Assembly (NCBI GenBank): GCA_023409955.1
Contig: JAEYQQ010000113.1
Location: forward strand, 1-33,364
Direction: 5' to 3'
DNA: 33,364 nucleotides
Source: Bacillota bacterium
Lineage (GTDB): Bacteria > Bacillota > Clostridia > Christensenellales > Aristaeellaceae
Below are positions 6,247-14,079 of this stretch, piece after piece (the first letter of the stretch is position 1; each line of letters starts with the position of its first letter). The translations under genes and the position numbers were made by a program. Under the pieces are notes generated by a model, which saw only the letters and a list, made by a program, of their open reading frames with translations, searched no databases and was not told the origin of the DNA.

Positions 6247-8709
6247 ATGAGCAAGGAGACCATGACCATTACCGGCATGACCTGTGCGGCCTGTGCCCAG
6301 CGGGTGGAAAAGGCCGTTGGCAAGCTGGAAGGCGTTGAAAAGGCAGCGGTGAACTTTGCCACCGAAAAGCTTTCGGTGGAATTTCATGCGCCCCTTACCA
6401 ATGCCGATATTCTCGCGGCCGTGGAAAAGGCAGGCTACGGTGTGGCGCGGGAGGCCCAGGGAAGCCAGGTGACCATCCCCATCGGGGGCATGACCTGTGC
6501 AGCCTGTGCCCAGCGGATCGAGAAAGGGCTGGCGAAGCTAAACGGCGTCAAGAGCGCTGCCGTCAACTTTGCCACCGAAAAAGCTACGGTTGTTTATGAC
6601 CCGCAGACAGTAAGGCTTTCCGGCATCCGCCAAGCGATTGATGGCCTTGGATACCAAGCGCTTGCCAGCGAAAAAAACACCGTGGATGACGATAAGCTTC
6701 GCAAGGAAAAGGAGATCAAAAGCCTTCGGATTCGGTTTATTGTATCCGCCATCTTTGGTATTCCCTTGTTTTACCTTGCCATGGCGCCCATGCTCACATG
6801 GCCCAGGCTGCCGGTTCCTGGCTTTCTTGCGCCTATGGACTTTCCTCTTGTGTATGCGCTGACGCAAATCCTGCTGACCATCCCCATTCTCATTGCAGGC
6901 CGCAGGTTTTACACCGTGGGCTTTAAGGCGCTTTGGCAGCGCAGCCCCAACATGGATTCTTTGGTGGCGCTGGGCACATCCGCCGCTATCGGCTACAGCC
7001 TGTACTCCACCTACCTGATCACTGCCGGTGATTTTATGGCGGTAGATCGGCTGTACTTTGAAACAGCAGGCATTATTATCACCTTGATCATGCTTGGGAA
7101 AACCCTGGAGGCCGTCTCCAAGGGCCGCACCTCCGAAGCCATTAAAAAGCTGATGGGCTTAACCCCCAAGACAGCTATTGTGATTCATGAGGGGCAAGAG
7201 GTTGAAACCCCCATAGACGAAGTGGAAATCGGCGATGTGATATTGGTAAAGCCCGGTGAAAAGATTCCTGTAGACGGTGTGGTGCTGGAAGGGCATACCG
7301 CTGTGGATGAATCGATGCTCACCGGCGAGAGCATGCCCATTGACAAAAAGGCCGGTGACAAGGTATTTGCCGCCACCATAAACAGCAACGGCGTTATTCG
7401 CTTTGAGGCTCAGAAGGTGGGTTCCGATACGGCGCTGAGTCAAATCATCCGCCTGGTGGAGGAGGCCCAGGGCACCAAGGCACCCATTGCCAAGATGGCC
7501 GACATCGTATCCGGTTATTTTGTACCTGCTGTGGTGGTTATTGCGGTGCTGGTGTTTGTCGGCTGGCTGCTGGGCGGGGAGACCCTGACCTTTGCTTTGA
7601 CAGCCTTTGTATCGGTGTTGGTGATTGCCTGCCCCTGTGCCTTGGGCCTGGCTACCCCCACGGCCATAATGGTCGGCACAGGCAAGGGCGCTGAGTACGG
7701 CATATTGATCAAGGGCGGCGAGGCCCTGGAAACCACACACAAAATCAATACCATCGTGTTTGACAAGACCGGCACCATTACAGAGGGCAAGCCGGAGGTG
7801 ACGGATATTGTTACCGCCAACGGCATAGCCCGGGATCGGCTTTTGCAGGTGGCAGCTTCCGCCGAGAAGGGTTCGGAGCATCCCCTGGGTACTGCCATTG
7901 TGCGAGGGGCCGAAAATGAAGGGCTTAACATACTGGCTGGCGAAAACTTTGCCGCCATTCCAGGCCACGGCATCCAAGTGAACATTGACGGCATTGAAAC
8001 CCTCATTGGCAACAAAAAGCTGATGGATGACAGGCGCATAGCGCTGCTTGAGCTGGAAAGCGAATCCGGCCGCCTGGCGGGCGAGGGCAAAACCCCCATG
8101 TACATTGCCATGGATGGGCAGATTGCAGGCATTATTGCCGTAGCCGACGTGGTGAAGGAAAGCAGCGCCAAAGCCATAGCGAAACTGAACAGCATGGGCA
8201 TAGAAGTGGCCATGATCACCGGTGATAACAAAAAGACGGCGGAAGCTATCGCTAGGCAGGTGGGCATCAGCAGGGTGCTGGCCGAGGTACTGCCCCAGGA
8301 TAAGTCCGGCGAGGTGAAGAAGCTGCAGGCCGAAGGCAAAACCGTGGCCATGGTAGGGGACGGCATCAACGATGCGCCAGCCCTGGCCCAGGCCGATATC
8401 GGCATCGCCATCGGCTCTGGTACCGATGTGGCCATGGAATCTGCCGATATCGTACTGATGAAAAGCGATTTGATGGATGTGCCCACCGCCATCCACCTGA
8501 GCAAGAGCACCATCCGTAACATTAAGCAAAACCTGTTCTGGGCCTTTGCTTACAATACCGCAGGCATCCCCGTTGCTGCCGGGCTTTTGAACCTGTTCGG
8601 CGGCCCACTTTTAAATCCTATTATTGCAGCGGGAGCCATGGCGCTAAGCTCTGTTTCGGTGCTGTCCAACGCACTGCGGCTGAAGCGTTTCAAACCCTAT
8701 CACAAATAA
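6247..8709 (+). CDS. copA: Copper-exporting P1B-type ATPase CopA
   Basis: An 820-residue P-type ATPase that pumps Cu(I) out of the cell. Two N-terminal heavy-metal-associated domains carry GMTCAAC motifs at Cys13/Cys16 and Cys84/Cys87. Core motifs follow in the expected order: TGES at 359-362 (actuator), the CPC membrane site at 462-464, DKTGT with the phosphorylated Asp506, His-Pro at 545-546 (SEHPLG) and GDGINDAP at 704-711. Eight membrane helices are expected. The CPC motif plus N-terminal MTCAAC domains indicate Cu(I) rather than Zn or Cd. Both metal-binding domains share AAVNFATEK, suggesting a recent domain duplication. It is third in the csoR operon. Confidence 0.97.
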   Translation: MSKETMTITGMTCAACAQRVEKAVGKLEGVEKAAVNFATEKLSVEFHAPLTNADILAAVEKAGYGVAREAQGSQVTIPIGGMTCAACAQRIEKGLAKLNGVKSAAVNFATEKATVVYDPQTVRLSGIRQAIDGLGYQALASEKNTVDDDKLRKEKEIKSLRIRFIVSAIFGIPLFYLAMAPMLTWPRLPVPGFLAPMDFPLVYALTQILLTIPILIAGRRFYTVGFKALWQRSPNMDSLVALGTSAAIGYSLYSTYLITAGDFMAVDRLYFETAGIIITLIMLGKTLEAVSKGRTSEAIKKLMGLTPKTAIVIHEGQEVETPIDEVEIGDVILVKPGEKIPVDGVVLEGHTAVDESMLTGESMPIDKKAGDKVFAATINSNGVIRFEAQKVGSDTALSQIIRLVEEAQGTKAPIAKMADIVSGYFVPAVVVIAVLVFVGWLLGGETLTFALTAFVSVLVIACPCALGLATPTAIMVGTGKGAEYGILIKGGEALETTHKINTIVFDKTGTITEGKPEVTDIVTANGIARDRLLQVAASAEKGSEHPLGTAIVRGAENEGLNILAGENFAAIPGHGIQVNIDGIETLIGNKKLMDDRRIALLELESESGRLAGEGKTPMYIAMDGQIAGIIAVADVVKESSAKAIAKLNSMGIEVAMITGDNKKTAEAIARQVGISRVLAEVLPQDKSGEVKKLQAEGKTVAMVGDGINDAPALAQADIGIAIGSGTDVAMESADIVLMKSDLMDVPTAIHLSKSTIRNIKQNLFWAFAYNTAGIPVAAGLLNLFGGPLLNPIIAAGAMALSSVSVLSNALRLKRFKPYHK

Positions 8710-8722
8710 GGATGGTATTGGC

Positions 8723-9394
8723 ATGATGAAGAAACGATTTTTGACAGTCCTTGTGACAGCCGTTCTTTTTGTGGTGACTGGCTGTACCCAGTTGGATGTA
8801 GTGGGCAATGGTTCTGTAACCTCTTTTGAACAGATGGTTGCAGCCGCAGGCGGCCTGGCAGCGGCGGATGAAGCCTTTGCCGGATATGCGCTGAGTGCTC
8901 CAGATGGGGCCGCCCGGTTTCTTTTAAGCCGTGATTTTTCCAAAACCAACGGCCTGGATGTGGCGGTGGAGCTGGATATGCAGCCCTTTGTGAATGCTGG
9001 GCTGGATGCGGCAAAACTGCCCGAGAGCATCAAGGTTCAGGATGACAAGCTGATCATCGGCACAAATCTTGGCGAAAAGGCGCCTTACGCTGATGCTGCG
9101 TTTGTGGATGCCTACAAGCAGGTGGTTGCGCAAAAACGTGATAGCGTAAAATATCATGGGGAAATGGATCATTACGGTGTGGAGCTTGGCGGGGGGAACA
9201 TGTTTGAATGGGCCAAGGATATTTCCACCAATGATAAGGATATCGTTTTTGTGTTAAACCCGCAGCCCTTTATCGATGCCGGCGTGGATGTGAATGCTGT
9301 GGAAGGCTGGGTGTTTGCCAAGGTGCCTACCATGGATAAGGACAACAAGCCCGTCGAAGTGGATAAACTTTTAAAACCTTTTGACTTGAAATGA
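8723..9394 (+). CDS. Lipoprotein of unknown function in the copper operon
   Basis: A 223-residue predicted lipoprotein: basic start (MMKKR), hydrophobic stretch, and a lipobox VTGC, so it should be anchored on the outer face of the membrane. I recognise no family. The mature part appears to contain an internal duplication: DVAVELDMQPFVNAGLD (about residues 75-91) and DIVFVLNPQPFIDAGVD (about 175-191) share the QPFxxAGxD core. There is one His-Tyr pair (MDHYGVELGGG) between the repeats; free cysteines beyond the lipobox are absent. The gene lies between copA and copZ, 14 bases before the copZ ATG, so a role in copper handling at the cell surface is inferred from position only. Confidence 0.75.
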   Translation: MMKKRFLTVLVTAVLFVVTGCTQLDVVGNGSVTSFEQMVAAAGGLAAADEAFAGYALSAPDGAARFLLSRDFSKTNGLDVAVELDMQPFVNAGLDAAKLPESIKVQDDKLIIGTNLGEKAPYADAAFVDAYKQVVAQKRDSVKYHGEMDHYGVELGGGNMFEWAKDISTNDKDIVFVLNPQPFIDAGVDVNAVEGWVFAKVPTMDKDNKPVEVDKLLKPFDLK

Positions 9395-9407
9395 AAGGAG
9401 GAAGCAT

Positions 9408-9614
9408 ATGCAGAAGGTAATCATCAATGTTGAAGGTATGTCCTGTGCCCATTGCGAAAGGGCGGTTAAGAATGCGCTTGGCGCTATGGCTGGCGTGAAA
9501 AGCGTTGAAGTCAGCCTGAAGGACAAAACAGTCACCGTAGAGTACGATACTGAGGTGGCATCGCTTAAGGCTATTAAGGAAGCCATCATTGAAGAGGGAT
9601 ATGAAGTGGCATAA
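9408..9614 (+). CDS. copZ: Copper chaperone CopZ
   Basis: A 68-residue single heavy-metal-associated domain with the Cu(I)-binding motif GMSCAHC (Cys13, Cys16) near the N-terminus, the usual length and fold pattern of CopZ. It carries Cu(I) in the cytosol to CopA and can deliver copper to CsoR. GAAAGGAGG lies about 7 bases before the ATG. It is the last gene of the operon and is followed by a perfect hairpin at 9652-9681. Confidence 0.93.
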   Translation: MQKVIINVEGMSCAHCERAVKNALGAMAGVKSVEVSLKDKTVTVEYDTEVASLKAIKEAIIEEGYEVA

Positions 9615-9651
9615 ATAGCGCATCAAAAAAGAGGGCATAGGTTTTCTATTT

Positions 9652-9681
9652 GGGATGGGAGGGCTTCGGCCCTCCCATCCC
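9652..9681 (+). terminator. Perfect 13-bp hairpin with TTCG loop after copZ
   Basis: GGGATGGGAGGGC and GCCCTCCCATCCC pair without mismatch around a TTCG tetraloop. The T run is weak (TGTTC), so it may act as a mRNA-stabilising end or a weak terminator for the copper operon. Confidence 0.65.
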
Positions 9682-9706
9682 TGTTCATAGGTTATTGATA
9701 GATTGA

Positions 9707-9740
9707 ACCCTGTGCCGAAATCGATGCAGGGCTGTTTTTG
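9707..9740 (+). terminator. Second possible terminator after the copper operon
   Basis: CCCTGtGC and GCAGGG can pair around a loop containing CGAAATCG, followed by CTGTTTTTG. The stem is short but the T run is better than that of the hairpin at 9652-9681. Confidence 0.4.
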
Positions 9741-9795
9741 TGCTCAAAAAGAAATAATGCGCTGCAGATTTAACGTTCCGTTTATAATTCTTTTG

Positions 9796-9801
9796 TATAA
9801 T
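9796..9801 (+). promoter_or_regulatory. -10 element upstream of the Hsp70 cluster
   Basis: A consensus TATAAT lies 52 bases before the hsp70 start codon. No good -35 is at the usual distance. The region 9682-9853 holds no CIRCE inverted repeat (TTAGCACTC-N9-GAGTGCTAA), so classical HrcA heat-shock control is not indicated. Confidence 0.4.
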
Positions 9802-9853
9802 GCAAAATACCAGTGAGAATATGAAACAATAAGGCAGAACCGGAGGAAGCTAT

Positions 9854-11662
9854 ATGTCAAAAGTGATCGGTATAGATTTAGGCACCACCAACAGCTGCGT
9901 TGCTTACCTGGAGGGCGGGGAAGCGGTGGTAATCCCCAATTCGGAAGGGGACCGTACAACGCCATCCGTAGTAGGATTCACCAAGAATAAGGAGCGGATA
10001 GTCGGTCAGGCGGCAAAACGGCAGGCCATTACCAATCATGATCGCACGGTTACCTCCATCAAGCGCCGGATGGGCACAGACTATCATGTGAAAATTGATG
10101 ACAAAAACTTTACGCCCCAGGAGATATCGGCAATCATATTGCAAAAACTCAAGGGGGATGCGCAGGCCTATCTGGGCGAGGAGGTCACCGATGCGGTGAT
10201 CACTGTACCCGCCTACTTTAGTGACAGCCAGCGGCAGGCTACCAAGGATGCGGGAAAAATTGCAGGGCTTAATGTGCTGCGCATTATCAATGAGCCTACA
10301 GCTGCGGCACTGGCTTATGGCATTGACAAGGGTGAGGCCCAGAAGATCATGGTGTATGATCTTGGCGGCGGCACCTTTGACGTATCTGTGCTGGAAATCA
10401 ATCAGGATATTATTGAAGTACTGGCCACCGCAGGCAACAACCGACTGGGCGGTGATGACTTTGACGAGTGCATCACCGATTATCTCATTGGCGAATTCAA
10501 AAAATCCAGCGGCTTGGATGTCACCCGTGATCTTGCTGCCATGCAGCGCATCCGCGAGGCGGCGGAAAAAGCAAAAATCGAGCTCAGCTCCGTTTTGTCC
10601 ACAGAAATCAACCTGCCCTTTCTCGCTTCGGGGAAGGACGGGGTGAAGCATATGGAGCTTACTTTAACACGTGCCAAGTTCGATGCCTTGACAAGTCATC
10701 TGGTAGAGGCTACCATGGGGCCAGTCAAGCAGGCCATGCAGGATGCAGGCCTATCCCCAAAAGACCTTGGAAAGGTGCTGCTTGTGGGCGGATCCACACG
10801 CATTCCGGCGGTACAGGCAGCCGTGAAGGGTTTTACTGGCTATGAGCCCAGCAAGGGTATCAATCCGGATGAATGTGTAGCAGTAGGTGCGGCAATTCAG
10901 GGCGCGGTGCTCACAGGTGAGGTAACGGGGCTTCTATTGCTGGATGTCACACCGCTATCCTTGGGCATTGAGACCATGGGGGATGTATTTTCCAGAATTA
11001 TCGACCGTAATACCACGCTGCCCGTTCAGCGCAGCCAGGTCTTTACCACAGCCGCCAATTTTCAGACAACGGTGGAAATTCATGTGCTGCAAGGAGAGCG
11101 GGAGATTGCCTCAGGCAACAAGACCCTTGGTAAGTTCAGACTGGATGGTATCCGCAGGGCCTTGCGTGGCGTTCCCCAAATAGAGGTTACATTCTCCATT
11201 GATGCAAACGGCATTGTCAACGTAGCGGCCAAAGATTTGGGGACAGGCAAGCGGCAGGAGATTACCCTCACCAACAGCTCCAACATGAGCCGAGCGGAAA
11301 TTGAGCAGGCTGTGAAGGATGCGGAGAAGTATGCGGCTGAGGATGTTGTGCGCAAGGAGCGTGCGGAGCTTCACAACCGGGCAGAGCAGCTGATTTATGA
11401 GGCAGAATCCGCCGCAAAAACCCTCAAGGGTCAGGATAAGGATAAGATAAATGTCATGATAGAACGTTTGCAAAAGGCAATGGATGCAAATAATGACAGA
11501 GAGATGAAGGACGCTAGTTCTGATTTGGCGCTGGCACTGAATCTGGCAGGGCGCAGGGTGGATGACCCTGGAATGCAGGCGTCTGCAGACGGCGCAATGG
11601 ATGCGGATTATACGGCAAATGACGCGGATAATGATAATGGAAAAAATGGGAACGCCCAATAG
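9854..11662 (+). CDS. DnaK-type Hsp70 chaperone (probably a specialised paralogue)
   Basis: A 602-residue Hsp70. The ATPase domain (about 1-360) shows IGIDLGTTNS at 5-14, IINEPTAAALAYG, YDLGGGTFDVSVLE and the VGGSTRIPAVQ motif. The substrate domain follows (LLLDVTPLSLGIETMG to about 500), then a helical lid and an acidic Asn/Asp-rich tail that lacks the EEVKDK-like end of housekeeping DnaK. The N-terminal lobe lacks the roughly 23-residue insert of proteobacterial DnaK, as usual in Firmicutes. CGGAGGAAG precedes the ATG. Neighbours are not grpE or hrcA but a DUF5685 protein, an atypical J-protein and a zinc-ribbon membrane protein, so this is probably a second Hsp70 dedicated to that system; a housekeeping role cannot be excluded. 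Confidence 0.92.
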   Translation: MSKVIGIDLGTTNSCVAYLEGGEAVVIPNSEGDRTTPSVVGFTKNKERIVGQAAKRQAITNHDRTVTSIKRRMGTDYHVKIDDKNFTPQEISAIILQKLKGDAQAYLGEEVTDAVITVPAYFSDSQRQATKDAGKIAGLNVLRIINEPTAAALAYGIDKGEAQKIMVYDLGGGTFDVSVLEINQDIIEVLATAGNNRLGGDDFDECITDYLIGEFKKSSGLDVTRDLAAMQRIREAAEKAKIELSSVLSTEINLPFLASGKDGVKHMELTLTRAKFDALTSHLVEATMGPVKQAMQDAGLSPKDLGKVLLVGGSTRIPAVQAAVKGFTGYEPSKGINPDECVAVGAAIQGAVLTGEVTGLLLLDVTPLSLGIETMGDVFSRIIDRNTTLPVQRSQVFTTAANFQTTVEIHVLQGEREIASGNKTLGKFRLDGIRRALRGVPQIEVTFSIDANGIVNVAAKDLGTGKRQEITLTNSSNMSRAEIEQAVKDAEKYAAEDVVRKERAELHNRAEQLIYEAESAAKTLKGQDKDKINVMIERLQKAMDANNDREMKDASSDLALALNLAGRRVDDPGMQASADGAMDADYTANDADNDNGKNGNAQ

Positions 11663-11683
11663 GGGGCATAAAGGAGGATTACG

Positions 11684-12541
11684 GTGTTCGGATACGTCAC
11701 CATTAACCCAGGTGCACTGTCCAAGAGTGCCGTTGCACGCTATAGGGGCTTTTACTGCGGATTGTGCCGCACCCTTGGACAGCGGTATGGCAACAAGGGA
11801 CGCATTACCCTTAGCAATGATATGACGTTCCTGCTGGTGCTGCTCAGTTCCCTGTATGAGCCGGAGGAAGTAGAAGGCGACAGCTTTTGCGCTTTCCACC
11901 CAACGAAAAAGCAAGCGTATATCCAAACAGAGTTCAGCGAGTATGTGGCGGATATGAACATTATCCTGGCCTACCACAAGTGCATGGATGATTGGGTGGA
12001 TGACCGCAGTGCTGCCGGGCTCATGCAGGCCAAGCTGCTTGAAGGCGCTTATCAAAAGGTACAGGAACGCTATCCAGGCAAGTGCAAAATTGTTTCGGAA
12101 AGCCTTAAGCATATTGGCAGCCTGGAAAAGGAAAACATCGCTGATGTAGACAGCCTTGCCAACTTAACAGGAAAGATGCTGGGAGAAATCTATAAAGCAC
12201 GGGAGGATTACTGGGCAAACGTGCTTAGAACCATGGGGGAAGCCATGGGGCGCTTTGTCTACATGATGGATGCCTATGACGACCTGCCATCTGATTTGCG
12301 CAAAAAGCGCTTCAATCCCCTGGTGAAGCTACATCGGGAGGAGGAGTATGAACCGCTATGCAAGGACAGCCTTTCCTTGCTGATCGCTGAATGTGCCGAA
12401 GCTTTTGAGCTTCTTCCCCTTGAAAAGGATGTTGATATCCTGCGCAATATACTGTACTGCGGTGTATGGACGCGCTTTGCAAAGATTCAGCAAAAGCGCA
12501 GCCAAAAGGATAAGCTAAAGGAAACGGAGAAAAACACATGA
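11684..12541 (+). CDS. DUF5685 family protein
   Basis: A 285-residue, largely helical protein starting MFGYVTINPG with the YCGLCRTLG signature (Cys25, Cys28) that I associate with DUF5685. The function of this family is not known to me. Two aspartate-rich motifs are notable: DDWVDD at 102-107 and DAYDDLPSD at 196-204, the latter preceded by MGEAMGRFVYMM. This layout recalls the paired metal/diphosphate motifs of isoprenoid synthases, though it is not a standard match. The start is a GTG at 11684 with AAAGGAGG 6 bases upstream. It lies 21 bases after the hsp70 gene and overlaps the J-protein gene by 4 bases (ATGA), implying translational coupling. Confidence 0.85.
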   Translation: MFGYVTINPGALSKSAVARYRGFYCGLCRTLGQRYGNKGRITLSNDMTFLLVLLSSLYEPEEVEGDSFCAFHPTKKQAYIQTEFSEYVADMNIILAYHKCMDDWVDDRSAAGLMQAKLLEGAYQKVQERYPGKCKIVSESLKHIGSLEKENIADVDSLANLTGKMLGEIYKAREDYWANVLRTMGEAMGRFVYMMDAYDDLPSDLRKKRFNPLVKLHREEEYEPLCKDSLSLLIAECAEAFELLPLEKDVDILRNILYCGVWTRFAKIQQKRSQKDKLKETEKNT

Positions 12542-13296
12542 ACAAAGACCCTTATGAGGTGCTGGGTGTAAGCCCAAGTGCCTCCGAGGATGAAATCAAG
12601 GCGGCCTACAGGAAGATGGCCAAGAAATATCACCCTGACATCAACGGCGGTTCGGCGGCAGCTGAAGCCAAAATGAAGGAAATCAATGAGGCATATTCTG
12701 TACTCATCAAGCAAAAGCGTCAGGGTACAGCGCAGCAAAGCCACGGATATGGCGGTTCATCCCCAAATGCGGGCTCTCCCTTTGGCGGAGCCGGCCAAGG
12801 TCAGCAGGGTTATGGTGGTTTTGAGGGCTTTGATTTCCAAGATCTTTGGGAAATGTTTGGTGGGGCTTACGGTAGGCAAACTGGCAATCAGCAGCAGCAA
12901 AGCTACAGCGGAGCCGATGAGCCCCGGTTTGACAGGGTCAAGCAGGAGATTGAGGCAAGAAGGTACCAAAATGCCCTAGATTTGCTGGGGGCAATGAACA
13001 ACCGGACAGCCGGATGGTATTACTGGAGCTCTTGTGCCAACCTGGGGATGGGCAACCGAATTGCGGCCCTGAACGACGCCCGTGCCGCGGTGCAAATGGA
13101 GCCTGGGAACAGGGAATATCAAAACTGGTTATCCCGCCTTCAGGCAGGGGGATGGGGGTATCGGCAAACCGGACAGCAGCGGGGTTATGCAAGTCCCCTT
13201 TGCGCCAGTCCCTGCATGACGCTGTGCGCAGCCAATTTGCTGTGTAACTGCCTGTGCAACGGCGCTCGCTGCTGCCCCTGCGGGATAGGCTATTGA
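12538..13296 (+). CDS. J-domain protein with TPR-like region and Cys-rich tail
   Basis: A 252-residue co-chaperone. The J domain (about 3-60) includes YEVLGVSPSASEDEIKAAYR and the essential HPD at 32-34, which stimulates Hsp70 ATPase. A Gly/Gln-rich linker (about 62-120) follows, then helices that look like tetratricopeptide repeats (RYQNALDLL, AALNDARAAVQMEPGN), and finally nine cysteines in about 30 residues (CASPCMTLC, CNCLCNGARCCPC). It lacks the zinc-finger and C-terminal substrate domains of canonical DnaJ. The tail could bind metal or anchor the protein to a membrane. It is the obvious partner of the Hsp70 encoded two genes upstream. Confidence 0.9.
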   Translation: MNKDPYEVLGVSPSASEDEIKAAYRKMAKKYHPDINGGSAAAEAKMKEINEAYSVLIKQKRQGTAQQSHGYGGSSPNAGSPFGGAGQGQQGYGGFEGFDFQDLWEMFGGAYGRQTGNQQQQSYSGADEPRFDRVKQEIEARRYQNALDLLGAMNNRTAGWYYWSSCANLGMGNRIAALNDARAAVQMEPGNREYQNWLSRLQAGGWGYRQTGQQRGYASPLCASPCMTLCAANLLCNCLCNGARCCPCGIGY

Positions 13297-13323
13297 GGAT
13301 CAACACAATAGGAGGCTTAGGCA

Positions 13324-13737
13324 ATGGCTTTTTGGGAAAAAATCAAGCAAACGCTCCGGTCGTTTATGAATGGGCGCTATGGCGGGGATGAGCTTTCAAG
13401 GGTGCTTTTATGGTGCGGGTTTGCACTGTATTTGCTGGGGGTTATAGCAAACTTCTCCCTTTTCACATTGCTGGGATTTATCGTATATGCCCTTGTAATC
13501 TTCCGTATGTTTTCCCGTAACATTGAAAAGCGCAGGGCAGAGAACAGGCGCTATTTGACTGCAAAAACAAGATTTGAGACAAAACGGAATCAGGCTGCGG
13601 TAAGGCGGAAAAACAGCAAGGAATACAAATACTTCAAGTGTCCCCAGTGCAAAAGCTGGCTGAAGCTGCCCCGCAAGGTGGGTTCTGTGACAGTTACCTG
13701 CGGCCGCTGCCAAAATCAATTTCAAACAAAGGCCTAA
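13324..13737 (+). CDS. Small membrane protein with C-terminal zinc ribbon
   Basis: A 137-residue protein with two adjacent membrane segments (about 27-43 and 46-62), a basic helical linker (about 65-100) and a C-terminal zinc ribbon: CPQC at 106-109 and CGRC at 126-129. The ribbon should face the cytosol, given the many basic residues flanking the membrane segments. I know no function. AGGAGG lies about 9 bases before the ATG, and the gene follows the J-protein by 27 bases, so it is the fourth member of the Hsp70 cluster. It could hold the chaperone pair at the membrane; this is inference. Confidence 0.8.
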   Translation: MAFWEKIKQTLRSFMNGRYGGDELSRVLLWCGFALYLLGVIANFSLFTLLGFIVYALVIFRMFSRNIEKRRAENRRYLTAKTRFETKRNQAAVRRKNSKEYKYFKCPQCKSWLKLPRKVGSVTVTCGRCQNQFQTKA

Positions 13738-13774
13738 GCCCTTGAGGGTGTAGTGCAATCGCATTTTCATTAGA

Positions 13775-13780
13775 TATAAT
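13775..13780 (+). promoter_or_regulatory. -10 element before the hairpin-rich element
   Basis: A consensus TATAAT preceded by GTGCAA (13753-13758) at 16 bases. It would start a transcript just before the first of the two identical hairpins. Confidence 0.35.
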
Positions 13781-13786
13781 TGAGCT

Positions 13787-14070
13787 AAATGAAACAGCCC
13801 TGTATCGCTTTTGATACAGGGCCCAGACCATCAGCTGACTCCGGGAGGTATTGGAGGGTCGAAGCCCTCCGATTGTAGATCGCAAACCAAGCGACATGTG
13901 CGGTGGTTTGCGCGGGAATTTTTAAGAAATTCCAACCTTGCCCGAGCAAACGGCCGCACAAAGGCGTAGCCTTGGTGCAGTGTAGTGAGGGAAAAGTTCG
14001 GCAAAGGGGCAACGCCGCTTTGCCGATGAGTGGAGCCCTGTATCGCTTTTGATACAGGGCCTTTTGTTTG
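13787..14070 (+). ncRNA. Structured RNA candidate bracketed by identical hairpins
   Basis: About 280 non-coding bases between the zinc-ribbon gene and the convergent peptidase gene. The same hairpin, GCCCTGTATC-GCTTTT-GATACAGGGC, occurs at 13797-13822 and 14035-14060. The second copy is followed by CTTTTGTTT and so can terminate. Between them lie successive stems: GGAGGG/CCCTCC (13853-13870), GCAAACCA/TGGTTTGC (13882-13911), GGAATTT/AAATTCC (13915-13933), GCACaAAGGC/GCCTTgGTGC (13956-13977) and CGGCAAAG/CTTTGCCG with an inner GGC/GCC (13999-14025). It matches no RNA family I know. A dispersed repeat is an alternative, and either strand could be the active one. Confidence 0.4.
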
Positions 14071-14079
14071 AATGCTATG

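Noticed and set aside
7159..8529. 456-codon open frame on the minus strand inside copA
   Set aside because: It is antisense to an undoubted P-type ATPase, has His/Gly-rich composition typical of a shadow frame, and has no ribosome binding site.
9682..9853. CIRCE heat-shock operator upstream of the hsp70 gene
   Set aside because: No TTAGCACTC-N9-GAGTGCTAA or close variant was found.
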